From the NCBI GenBank assembly GCA_037178675.1, contig JAYMGJ010000059.1, positions 50,780 through 114,779 of the forward strand: DNA of 64,000 nt. The letters are read 5' to 3'. Numbering within the stretch: the first letter of the stretch is position 1; each line of letters opens with the position of its first letter. Below, one piece after another: positions 9,806 to 20,700 of this stretch. The position numbers were made by a program, and so were the translations under genes. The notes below the pieces were generated by a model. The model had not been told where the DNA came from. It ran no database searches and saw nothing but the letters and a program-made list of their open reading frames with translations. Source of the stretch: Scleroderma bovista (Eukaryota > Basidiomycota > Agaricomycetes > Boletales > Sclerodermataceae).

Positions 9806-12800
9806 TCATTTTCTGTATCTCTTTGGAATGCAGTCATCCAGATAATCCTCCAGCCATGGTGGAAGCCTCTTATTCTGGGTGGATTGATGCTGCGCAGGCA
9901 TGGGGGTAGGTGGGTCCAGAACAATGGGCGCCATGTTGTCTGCATTTGCAGGGTCCGGTACAGAATGACCGGGAGGTGCCTCGTCACTGGGAATGGAGGA
10001 AGGGCCCGCAGTTTCCACCTGCACTTTGGAAGTATTCTTTTTGGGCTCTGGTAATTCTTCTTTTAAATATATCATATATATAAGATGCACACAAATGAAT
10101 TTACCTGCCATCTTGGCCCCTGGCTGAGCTGCATGGGGCTGGTCAGTTGATGTTTTGGAAGGACCTTTACACACTGTTTTAGCTGTCTTCTCTGGATATA
10201 TATTAGATGGGATGCGTGCATGTATGGGAATACTGGTACCTTCATCTTAGCCATGGTGACTGATGCAGCTGCAGTGTCTGTCCTATTCACAGCAGTGCTT
10301 TCTCCTGGGAGTGCACCTTGCTTGCCTGAATTTATATAATATATAAGACCCATTGACAGTGTAATGGCACCAAATAGTCTTACCTTTTGTCTTGGCTGCA
10401 GGTTTAGCTGCTCCATGGCCAGCCACAGGAACAGAAGGCGCCAAGATTTCCTGCTGAATTGTAGCAGTAGTCCCACCCATTGCTGCAGGTTGTTTGTCTT
10501 CCAATATATAACAGATTTACATATTAATAAATGTGTGACCACATAGGAATGGACGAACCTTTGGTCTTCACCCACGGCTTTGGTTTGGCACCAACCATGG
10601 GATGATTTACCATTGTATCTGCGGGTGCATGATGCATATGGTCTGGTTTTGTTTGTCAATCTTCACCGTCATATAATATATTTCTCACCTTTTTGTTTCA
10701 CCGGTTGGACATCCCTATGTTGATCGGATCCAGCAGGCATAAAATATGCCTTGTTGGGTGGGCCAACCTTGATATTATGACCACCTCTGGTACCATTGTC
10801 CTTTTCATCCAAGGTGGAGTCTTGGCATGTTTGTTAGAGTACCTTCCTAGGGTCATACACTTTCCCACTTACTGTCTGCAGTTTTGTCATGAGGTTTTCC
10901 CTTTGAGTGTCCTTTACCACCCATGCATCGTGGATCAGCACCTCCTGAAATACATCAACAATATTATGACACATGAAGGGACATCCTTACCATGAATATT
11001 TGCACCGCTGTGTAGGTCCTTTGACTGGCCTCCAGCCCCAGAGGGATCTGCAGGCCCCATGTGCCGTGGCATTACCTCTTCATCCGCTTGTACATCATCA
11101 TCTTTGTTGATGGCAGGTTCTGACAATGCCTCAGTAGTTGCGCATTTGATATGATTGTATTTACCTTTCCTGCGAACCTTGACTGGCACGTTTTGGCCGG
11201 AGTGTTCCACTGCAGAGCCACAGGGCCTCTCCTGCTGTGGCAATGCATCTTCATCCTCATCAGCCGAAGGTTCTAATCATGCCTTAGCAATTTCCCATTT
11301 AATAACATTATCCTTACCTTTCCTGTGTCCTTTGACACACCTCTTTGCAGAACTGCTGTGGGATTGGGCAACCACAGATTGCACTGACCCATCAGACTCC
11401 AGCCATCTCTTGAACCTGAAGGTATCAGTTGGATCAGTCACCTGCCTGTCTCGCCACCACTCCAATATAATGGTGGCCTCCTCGTTGGTAAGCCTAGAGG
11501 GTTCCTTGAATGCCACATTGGTTGGCCAATACCGCCCAGAGATATATATGCCATGGTCTACTGCAGTCACAAACCTTTCCTATGTGACACCATTAGGCTT
11601 TAATTTCCAGATCTTAGTTACATTACCATAATGAAAACCAATGAATGCCCGCACAACATCCTTCTTGTCTTGTGCATTCATATTGAGAATGACAGGGATG
11701 GATGGTGTCCCGTCCTCCATTGGAGAGGAGGTTAATCTGTGGGTGCCATTTACCTCTGCCGGGCTTTCTTCTTGGCACCTGGTCCTTGTCCTTGTCCTTG
11801 GAAGGTTCACCAGCATCCTCCTCCTCCCCAAACACCTCATGGGCATATTGCTCCAATTTGCTCTCTACCCTGTCCCACTCCTCAAACATCTTTCCATCAC
11901 CTATTTCATTGTTGAAGTCGTGCCTGCTGGTGTTAGTAAAAGTATCCATACCCAATGACCGCACCTACAGGCCATACATAATATCCCCCGTAGCATCTTT
12001 CCAAGCTGCCATCACCACCACTCTTGCACCACATTGCTTCCACATTTCCTTTGAAAACTCCTGTGCAAACTTCCAGCCTTTTGCTTCCATGGTTCTAACC
12101 ACACCTGAATGAAATTTGGGAATGGAATAATACACTCACTTTGCTTGAATCTCTGCAGGGGGGTGGCTTTTGTTCCATTCCTTCACCATCCCAGCTGCTT
12201 GCTCGATCTGCTTTGGGCTCATTTTCTTGATCACCTTCCCCACTGCCTGTTGATAAAATTTAATATACCCATTGGATCCTGGTGCATGCCCAGCTCTTTT
12301 CAGTAGAGAATCTATTTTCTCCTTCTGTTGGTGTGCTAGCACCATGTGGGTATTCCATCTCTGGTGTCATATCCATACTTTTCCAGTCGCAACTCCGGTC
12401 TAACCATGGCCCGCCTGACCTCTCCTTAGGCATAGATGCAACTCCAGATCTAGTCCGGCCATCTCCAGCCCTATAGCTGCACTCCAGCTCAACTCCGGTC
12501 ACTACGTCCATCTCCACCTCAGGACTAACCCCTGTCTTCCTACAGACAGATCCGCGGTCTAACTCCTCCATGTCCGACCTGTACCTACCACTAGTCGCTA
12601 CTCCGGTTTCAGTCCGGCCACTCCCTTAGCCTTGTCTGCAACGTAGCCCAACTCCGGCTGGTACATCCAACTCCGGCTCAGTTCTGCTCCTGCTCCTGCT
12701 CCACTTCCTCTGTCAGGTCCACCAAAGGCTTAGGACATTTCCATGTCCAACTCCGGACCTTCCTCCGGCTACTCCGCCCTTCCTCCACCTGTGCACTCCC

Positions 12801-14081
12801 TCCGCTCTTGCACTTCCTCCGGTCCCACTTCCTCTGGTCCCACTTCCTCTGGTCCCACTTCCTCCAGTCCCACTTCCTCCGGTCCTGGACATCGCTCTGG
12901 ACTTAACATTAGTTAAGTCCACCTCTGACCCTTACCTGTCCTCTTCCGACCTAGTTCCCTTGTCCCTGCTTTTCCTCCATCGTCCCTGTAACTCTAGTTC
13001 CCCGTGTCTGCTTCCGCTGCGGTTTATTTTCCTGTCCCTGCTTTATTTTCTTGTACCTGGTTTATTTTCCTGTCTGCTTCTGCTCCATCCCTTGTCTCGA
13101 CATTAAGGTGTTTACTTGTCACCGTATATACTCACCTTAGTTTCATTACTATATAAACTACCGTACTCCGGCCTAGTAGTCCTTAGATCAAATCTCGACT
13201 AAGATACTCCCCACTCTGTACTACCCATTATGCTCTCCTAATCCATCTGTTCATCTGAACTCCTGAACTCTGGCCAACTCCGGCCTCCGTCCTATCTCGT
13301 CCCCTTGGTCCTATGTCCGATCCTAGCAAGTCTCCTACTTGCACGAGGGCAAAAGCCACCTCTGTCCCAGACTCGACGCTAGACCTCTCAGGACTTATCC
13401 CACCTCTGGGATGTCCTTCGTCCGGACAAACTGCGCTTTACTCCGGTCCACTTTCCCGCGGTCCGGACTAACTCCGCAAAACCCAGACTAACTCCGCAAA
13501 ACCCAGACTAACTCCGCAAAACCCAGACTAACTCCGCAAAACCCAGACTAACTCCGCAAAACCCAGACTTACTTCCAGTGCTCCTCCAGCGCCCGGACTT
13601 CGTCCGTATGACCCGGACTTGACTCTCTGCACTAAGTAGCACATACTAGTGTCAGGATTTACCTCCTCATTAGTTCCCTGCACCCCTGGACCTCCTAGTA
13701 AGATCGTTGAGGAGAACCGGTCTTGACATCCGGCCATACTTGACAAGTTGCTTTTTCTTCTGGGTATGACTGTGGTTATAGAGCCATGTCTGAATTGCCT
13801 ATGAAGACACAATATGGTAACACCTCTAAATCAGGGGAAGCACTCACCTTCTTCTTCACCACCCATTGGTTACTCTTGAGGGTCCTGTTGGCCTCCAGCC
13901 CTTGAACAGTGTGTGCAATGTCCTTGAAAATAGACTGACTCTTTGTCGCATCAGCACCCATCCACTGTTCCAATTTCCCCTGGATAATTGCGACCTCATC
14001 TTTTCAGAGGGGGGTCTTGCCTTGACCTGAGCCATTGGAGTGCCCACCACTGTTGCTGCTGCTGTATTCAGAATCAGACAT
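9806..14081 (-). pseudogene. Gene Y, copy 1: multi-exon unknown gene split by an LTR
   Basis: The start is the ATG at 14081-14079 (MSDSEYSSSNSGGHSNGSGQ). An in-frame TGA at 14006-14004, probably from CGA, follows. A second exon (about 13805-13670) contains IQTWLYNHSHTQKKKQLVKY. The LTR at 12365-13632 then interrupts the gene. Coding resumes near 12355 with an exon reading QQAVGKVIKKMSPKQIEQA and continues through helical segments (KMFEEWDRVESKLEQYAHEV). Next comes a conserved block near 11500 (VAFKEPSRLTNEE..ILEWWRDRQ), then a tail of small acidic exons each ending near K-x-K-G. It ends at 9806 with KRLPPWLEDYLDDCIPKR. The paralogue Y2 (20695-22174) shares the central block and the C-terminal motif. 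Function is unknown. It is head to head with the KDZ transposase (427-bp spacer) and tail to tail with X1, which suggests the three genes belong to one mobile unit. Confidence 0.6.
12365..13632 (+). mobile_element. Solo gypsy-type LTR (relative of the 53.6-kb chromovirus LTR) inside gene Y1
   Basis: The segment starts TGTCATATCCATAC and is rich in the ACTCCGG motif that also fills the LTR at 53590. It shares the promoter-region text TTTACTTGTCACCGTAT (near 13110) with that LTR, followed by a TATA box CTATATAAACTA near 13150. Two internal arrays are visible: a 15-bp unit (CACTTCCTCYGGTCC type) repeated about six times near 12790-12895, and a 20-bp unit (ACTAACTCCGCAAAACCCAG) repeated about five times at 13460-13565. 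It interrupts the coding sequence of Y1. The right end is uncertain (about 13632) and no target-site duplication was found. It is clearly diverged from the 53.6-kb element, so it is an older or sister family. Confidence 0.6.
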
Positions 14082-14508
14082 GACTGAGGTGGAACCTTTT
14101 CTGCAATTCCTAAGTTCTGGTGTGCATACCAGGTTGTTGATCAAAGGTCCCGTGGTCACCTCCTTCCCATGTCACAGGGACCCTTGATCCTCCCTTCCCA
14201 TTGATGTGCAAATACAACACGGCACCCAAGGCCTATTTGGAAAGGTTCTGGGAATATTTGCAAATGTTATACCATACATGGAAAGGTCCATTTCTTCAGG
14301 GTCCATTTTCACGACCCTTATTCGCCTATCTCAAGATCTCATTCCATATTTGGCAAGGTTTCATTTGTACCTGAAGATTGTCCTGAACTAGATTGGGAAC
14401 TGAGGATGCCAATGCAATCATTAAAGTTGTCCAAGTTCAAGGCATTGCAATGAGGCATTTTGAGGTCAAAAGCAATCCTTTCTGTGAGCTTTGCGTCCAG
14501 AGAACATC
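14082..14508. promoter_or_regulatory. Head-to-head spacer between Y1 and the KDZ transposase
   Basis: This 427-bp stretch lies between the ATG of Y1 (minus) and the ATG of the KDZ transposase (plus). It has no good open frame. Near 14220-14360 it carries imperfect repeats of text such as GGAAAGGT / CATTTGGCAAGGT. The arrangement predicts a shared bidirectional promoter. No experimental-grade motif can be assigned. Confidence 0.4.
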
Positions 14509-15985
14509 ATGGGGAAGTCCAAGGTAGTTAAAGCTGGACCCTCTACACTTGTAATGCAGGTGACATGGAGGACAGTAAGATCAGGCAGACGATCCAAGGA
14601 TAAGATGGTCAAGGCTCCACCCTGAAAGAAGGCACACATTGAGAGAGCTGATGACAATCAATCCCCAACTCAGGCTGGTTCATCTGCATTAGAGCACACC
14701 AATTTCTTTCCTGATGAGCCTGTAGAGGCATATGCTGCCATAGATGACCCACCTCTGCGAGCATGTAGATTGCCAAGGAACCAGGTCAGATTGCTTCGCA
14801 TCCCCCTTTAATTTAAGAGTTTATTTCATCCAATCATAGGATCACTATCTTCAAGACTGGCTCCCCTTCAAGGCCAGATATTTGTTGGTGCTCCTGGAAA
14901 AAAATGGAGTCACCCACAGAATCAAAGATCTGCATGTGCTGTGGAAAGGATGCCACATTTAGGTGCACAGAGTGTGCTCATAGACCAATGTTCTGCAGTA
15001 ACTGTTGCTTGGATGCACACCAGCAGAGTCCCTTCCATCAGATTCAGAGATAGACTGGAACCTTCTTTGAGGACTTTTCTCTTCACCTGGTGTGTCATTT
15101 CTTTCACCATATCCACATGATAATTAATAGAGTAGATTGGTTTTGTGATGCACTTGGGCCACAGTGGAAAACCTTGTCCCCAAGAAGGATATAGCTGTGG
15201 AAATATTTCAAGCAATGATGAAGAGGCTTGGGAAGATATGGAGGATGATGGGCGACCACCTCATCTGACTAGACCATGGGACAGAGGTTGTCTAACCTTG
15301 GTGCATATGAATGGAGTGCACTTTTGTGATATTCGGTACTGCAGCTGCAATGGTTCCAAGGATTCACATCTACAGCTCATGGTGGCCAGCCTTTTCCCTG
15401 CAACAACAAAGAGTCCCAGGTCTGCATTTAGCTTCCAAGTGCTGGATGATTTTATTCAGGATAATGTGGAATGTGGCATGACTGCAATGAACTACTATAG
15501 TAAGCTGCAGAGAGTGACATCCAACACATTCCCGCATTCTGTGCCGGTAAGTCAAGTGGCCCATTCATTACTGCAGTACTGATGTAGCCATGACAGAATA
15601 GGTACAAGGAGCTTCTGAGAGTGTCCAGGGCATGGAGACTTCTGAAACTTCTCAAGTGGCAGGGATTTCATGCAGGGTCATCAGACCCTGGGCCAGGGGA
15701 GCTGGTCCTCTTTTGCCTGGCATGTCCTCAACCTGGGATCAATATTCCACCTGCAGGAGAGGTGGATCTTGCATAGTGAGTTATAATCTCATACCCCTGA
15801 CAAATCCTACTTATGGGGGTAGCTGGAAATATGCTTGCATAATTGCAATGGATGGAAATTTCAAAGCAGAGCATATGTTGCTCAAATCAGCTCCTAATGA
15901 GGTCTGGTTGATGGATGGGAAGGGATTCATGGTAACATCAGCAGCTTATAAAACATATTTAGCAGAGAGTGTGAATCGAATAGAG
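14509..15985 (+). pseudogene. KDZ-superfamily transposase, N-terminal half with CxC-type zinc cluster
   Basis: This is the first half of a KDZ (Kyakuja-Dileera-Zisupton) transposase, an enzyme of large fungal DNA transposons. Exons by GT-AG signals are 14509-14784, 14840-15089, 15136-15546, 15602-15775 and 15823-15985. Exon 2 holds the CxC2-like zinc cluster (CMCC..FRCTEC..MFCSNCCLDAHQ..PFH). Exon 3 gives VHMNGVHFCDIRYCSC and LFPATTKSPRSAFSF, and exon 5 gives MDGNFKAEHM and VWLMDGKGFMVTSAAYK; all are hallmarks of the family. Defects are an in-frame TGA at 14623-14625 (CCC-TGA, probably from CGA), a one-base gain in an A7 run near 14898-14904 that breaks exon 2, and a TAG at 15051-15053 where relatives have Trp. 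The gene continues at 19786 beyond an inserted LTR element. Confidence 0.85.
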
Positions 15986-16028
15986 GTAGGTCATCCATCC
16001 ATTGAGCTGCAGTTATTTACCTACTCGC

Positions 16029-18066
16029 TGTCATGCACCAAACAGGTTTGGTACAGTGAACATGGAAGATAACACCTATATTGAATGATCCTTATGTGAA
16101 GGATAAGCACGACGGACCCTCATCGTAGCCATCTATCGCACAAGAAGACTATCCTGATGCGAGAGATGAATGTCAATGCAGACAGTCATCTATCGCATGA
16201 GAACCACCAAGAAGCAGAAGAAACTGAAGGAATAATGTCAATTGTGGTATGAGAAAGGAATGCACACGTCTGCAGTCCAACTCCCATACCAGAATGATCA
16301 AAGAAGCCAAAGAATTGATGGAGAAACAAAGGAGAAAGAGAAGTAATGATTTTTAGCACCCAAATGTCATTTTTAGGTGCCCAGTGCCGGCATTCTGATA
16401 TTTTGAATAGCTCCATCGTTTCTGAAGTTATCAGGCACGTGACTATACCATCAGAGAGCCTAGAACGTGGTCTATCTGCCTGTCAAGTTTCGATGCAAAT
16501 CTGTTCATTTCCCACGCAGATATTCCCCTCGCAATCCAGACATTTGCTTCATCGCTCACTATGGAGTCCGTATTTTCTCTGGATCATTTCTCCGCTATTG
16601 CTGCAGATCTCCACTATGTCCTGTTCTTAGGACAGCCTCTCCCAGAGTTCCTGTGCACTGCCTGGCACATATCTTCCCAGCCTGCTCCCTCAGTCCCTCT
16701 CGTTCTCGGTCAGCACGTTCTTCTCATCAGTCCTGCGTCAAGGACATACTTTGGTCATCTTAGGTCTATTGTCAAGCTTGAGAAGTCTCCTCTGGTCGTC
16801 TCTGTGTCCCCTGAGCCCTCAGCCTATGGTCCCTTCCTCCCAGATACTTGCCATGTCCATCTTCCTCTGTCGTTCGTCTCACTTCCCTGAATGCGTCAAA
16901 TTCAATACTCTATCCGCTTCCCTACTTTCAGACGACATCCCCCAGCACCATGACAGTTATTCCCCCACTTTATAGTGCTATTAGGAAGCGGCACTAGAAC
17001 ACATGCACTATACCTTAGTGTATGCTGACCCCCCAAAAGACCTCTGGACCCCTGGTACTCTTCTTGTGGCTGTTTTGTCTCGGATCAATCCCCCTATTAA
17101 TCTCAGATCTTCCCCATTGTTGTCCCATCAAATTCCTGATGGTACACAGCCCCCCCATCAAACTTCTTAGGCTGTGCATCAATGACTCCTTCTGCTGTGC
17201 AGTGACTCATCCCTTGCTTACTGATGCTCTCTTGTCATCAGTATTACTCTATCCCTTTCGCATTTTTGGTATATTACTCAGCTGATGACTCACTCCCTTA
17301 CCAATCAATCTTGTCATGCAGCTTACTCATTCCTTTACTCAGCAGCTTATTCATGCTCCCTATGCTTACTCATTCCTGCTTATCCCTTGCTTACTGATCG
17401 CTTACAAACCCCTTACAAAGCTCTTACCAATCCCTTACCAATCCTTGACAAATTCTGCTTACTCCCTTCTCTTTTTGTACTTTAATGCTGTGCCCCCCCT
17501 GTGTATTTAAACCCCTGGGCTCAGCCCAGTGAAGAGGACCCAATTGCACAAAATTATCCCTCTCTCAGACTCTCTCAGTCAGTATCCCCTCAGCTCTTTG
17601 AGTCTTGTAGGCTTCAGTGAAGGTCTAAAGACTCTGATATTCAAGTTTTATTCAATCTATTCAAGTCCAAGTATTTCTCTAGGCTCAAGCGGAGTCTAGC
17701 CTGTCTATCCTTCATATCCCATTGCTTCTGGACATCAGGAGCCCCCTTGCCCCTTTGCTGCACCAACCTCTAGGTGTAGTATTGCTACTTCAGTCCCAGT
17801 CACCTCAATCCCCGCTTTGACACTTCCTAGGCTTTAGGAAGAGTCTAGACCCCTATCCCCTTCGTCACCTATTGCTCCTGTACCCCAGGAGTATCCTGCA
17901 TCATCATCTGCATCACCCTGTTGGTGTAGATCCCCTTCCCCCCTCCTCAGCACATCCTCCCTGGACACCATGGAGGTAAACCACCACTTGCACTTTTTTG
18001 TAGTCCTTTGTTGGTGTTGTGTTTGGGTTATTACTCTGACCCAAATCCACACTTTGACTCACACCA
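16029..18066 (+). mobile_element. LTR copy B of the ~2-kb LTR family, inside a KDZ intron
   Basis: This copy starts TGTCATGCACCAAACAGG and ends CTCACACCA (2038 bp). The TATA-like GTATTTAAACCCC is near 17507. It is followed by GACCGACACCC, also present next to copy A, which suggests the start of the element's internal or primer-binding region. At about 18073 the sequence jumps into copy C. B and C have the same orientation, so together they look like the 5' and 3' LTRs of one element whose internal region was deleted. The insertion lies in an intron of the KDZ transposase (donor at 15986, acceptor at 19785). Confidence 0.75.
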
Positions 18067-18075
18067 GACCGACAC

Positions 18076-19760
18076 CCCCAAATGTCATTTTTAGGTGCCC
18101 AGTGCCGGCATTCTGATATTTTGAATAGCTCCATCGTTTCTGAAGTTATCAGGCACGTGACTATACCATCAGAGAGCCTAGAACGTGGTCTATCTGCCTG
18201 TCAAGTTTCGATGCAAATCTGTTCATTTCCCACGCAGATATTCCCCTCGCAATCCAGACATTTGCTTCATCGCTCACTATGGAGTCCGTATTTTCTCTGG
18301 ATCATTTCTCCGCTATTGCTGCAGATCTCCACTATGTCCTGTTCTTAGGACAGCCTCTCCCAGAGTTCCTGTGCACTGCCTGGCACATATCTTCCCAGCC
18401 TGCTCCCTCAGTCCCTCTCGTTCTCGGTCAGCACATTCTTCTCATCAGTCCTGCGTCAAGGACGTACTTTGGTCATCTTAGGTCTATTGTCAAGCTTGAG
18501 AAGTCTCCTCTGGTCGTCTCTGTGTCCCCTGAGCCCTCAGCCTATGGTCCCTTCCTCCCAGATACTTGCCATGTCCATCTTCCTCTGTTGTTTGTCTCGC
18601 TTCCCTGGATGCTTCCCTACTTTCAGATGACATCCCCCAGCACCATGACAGTTATTCCCCCACTTTATAGTGCTATTAGGAAGCGGCACTAGAACACATG
18701 CACTATACCTTAGTGTATGCTGACCCCCCAAAAGACCTCTGGACCCCTGGTACTCTTCTTGTGGCTGTTTTGTCTCGGATCAATCCCCCTATTAATCTCA
18801 GATCTTCCCCATTGTTGTCCCATCAAATTCCTGATGGTACACAGCCCCCCATCAAACTTCTTAGGCTGTGCATCAATGACTCCTTCTGCTGTGCAGTGAC
18901 TCATCCCTTGCTTACTGATGCTCTCTTGTCATCAGTATCACTCTATCCCTTTCGCATTTTTGGTATATTACTCAGCTGATGACTCACTCCCTTACCAATC
19001 AATCTTGTCATGCAGCTTACTCATTCCTTTACTCAGCAGCTTATTCATGCTCCCTATGCTTACTCATTCCTGCTTATCCCTTGCTTACTGATCGCTTACA
19101 AACCCCTTACAAAGCTCTTACCAATCCCTTACCAATCCTTGACAAATTCTGCTTACTCCCTTCTCTTTTTGTACTTTAATGCTGTGCCCCCCCTGTGTAT
19201 TTAAACCCCTGGGCTCAGCCCAGTGAAGAGGACCCAATTGCACAAAATTATCCCTCTCTCAGACTCTCTCAGTCAGTATCCCCTCAGCTCTTTGAGTCTT
19301 GTAGGCTTCAGTGAAGGTCTAAAGACTCTGATATTCAAGTTTTATTCAATCTATTCAAGTCCAAGTATTTCTCTAGGCTCAAGCGGAGTCTAGCCTGTCT
19401 ATCCTTCATATCCCATTGCTTCTGGACATCAGGAGCCCCCTTGCCCCTTTGCTGCACCAACCTCTAGGTGTAGTATTGCTACTTCAGTCCCAGTCACCCC
19501 AATCCCCACTTTGACACTTCCTAGGCTTTAGGAAGAGTCCAGACACCTATCCCCTTCGTCATCCATTGCTCCTGTACCCCAGGAGTATCCTGCATCATTG
19601 TCTGCATCACCCTGTTGGTGTAGATCCCCTTCCCCCCTCCTCAGCACATCCTCTCTGGACACTGCGGAGGTAAACCACCACTCACACATATTCGTAGTCC
19701 TTTATTGGTGTTGTGTTTGGGTTATTACTCCGACCCAAATCCACACTTTGACTCACACCA
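18076..19760 (+). mobile_element. LTR copy C, 5'-truncated, joined to copy B
   Basis: This copy begins inside the family sequence at AAATGTCATTTTTAGG, lacking roughly the first 330 bases, and runs to CTCACACCA at 19760. The sequence after 19760 returns to the KDZ intron and then its acceptor. The junction with copy B shows a short C-run as possible microhomology. It is nearly identical to B over the shared part, with a few transitions and a deletion of about 34 bp relative to B near 18610. Confidence 0.7.
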
Positions 19761-19785
19761 CGGTGGCTGTCGATGCCATGGTCAG

Positions 19786-20700
19786 AAATTGGACTGCAGC
19801 AATCACTGGGCAGTCAACCAGGCAAATTCAAACAGAAGTCAGTTGCCTTCAACCAGAATTTGTGGGTGTGCCTGTGCAAGACATGGCTGCTTTATTCCCC
19901 ATGCCATGGTGGATTTTCAAAAGGGAGAGCAGTATGTCCGTGGTATATAATGACATATTCACATTGACTGTGGTGTGGGCAATGTGGATGGGGAAAAAAT
20001 GGAAACTCTGTGGGCTTCTTTAAATATTGTTTCCCCTTCTACATGAGGAATGGCTGCCCCTCATTGGCAAGAAATGCTTGACTTCCAAATGAACGACAGT
20101 AACTTCTTAAAGATGGTCTGCATGCATGAGTGGTCCTCAAGTGTGCAATATTGGAGTGGTATTCACAATTTCCAGCTTTGTCTTTGAAGAGGAAACTGAC
20201 AATTGCAAGACAAAATCTCACATCATCTAGTGATGCCTTTGCAAATTTGGACACAACAGTTCCAGAGGACCTCTGTCAAATTTGGAAGGACCAGGAGACA
20301 AAGGTGCTTCTTGACAGGATGTCAAATCTGAGGGCAATGGATATATTTGAAGTCCAATTGGAAAAAGGTAAGCCTCACAGTGGAAGGTAGATAACAATTT
20401 TGACTTTGCAGGGTAAGCCCCAAGCATTAAATCTGTGGAGATGAAGCTCTTAGAAATGCCAACCGCAGGTTCACCACAGGGATCTGCCATGTGGATGGCT
20501 AGAGCCCTGAGAGTGGAAGAGGCACAGGTAGTCCTCTCATTGGATACATGCAAAATTGATGCAAGGGCTACTGAAACCCAAAGGCTCGACCTTTCACACT
20601 GACATGACAGGCTACAATCCCAGATCAATAGTTTGGTGCAGACCATGGCAACATTTCTGGGCCTGGACTGGGACAGCAGACTCAATGGGATTCACCGATG
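19786..20700 (+). pseudogene. KDZ transposase, C-terminal half
   Basis: Splicing 15985 to 19786 restores one reading frame. The residues after the junction read KLDCSNHWAVNQANSN, then CGCACARHGCFIPHAMVDFQ, a strong KDZ signature. The frame then meets a stop near 19948 and resumes at about 19975 with VDGEKMETLWASLN. Relatives have roughly 90-100 residues between these blocks, so an internal deletion has removed part of the core. An ACA-TGA at 20044-20046 replaces the Arg of the conserved S-T-R-G-M motif (CGA to TGA). A frameshift follows near 20130-20150. The frame then reads AMDIFEVQLEK and ends in a helical region near 20690. There it runs directly into the 5'-truncated gene Y2, so the KDZ end and Y2 are fused. 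Confidence 0.8.

Noticed and set aside
16467..16890. Open frames of 98-109 codons conserved in all copies of the 2-kb LTR family
   Set aside because: They occur in several overlapping frames, have no family resemblance and are conserved at the DNA level simply because the copies are recent. LTR ends and a TATA box explain the region better.
16024..19765. Target-site duplication around the B-C element
   Set aside because: CTCGC before copy B and CGGTG after copy C do not match; the ends may have been trimmed, so no duplication is claimed.
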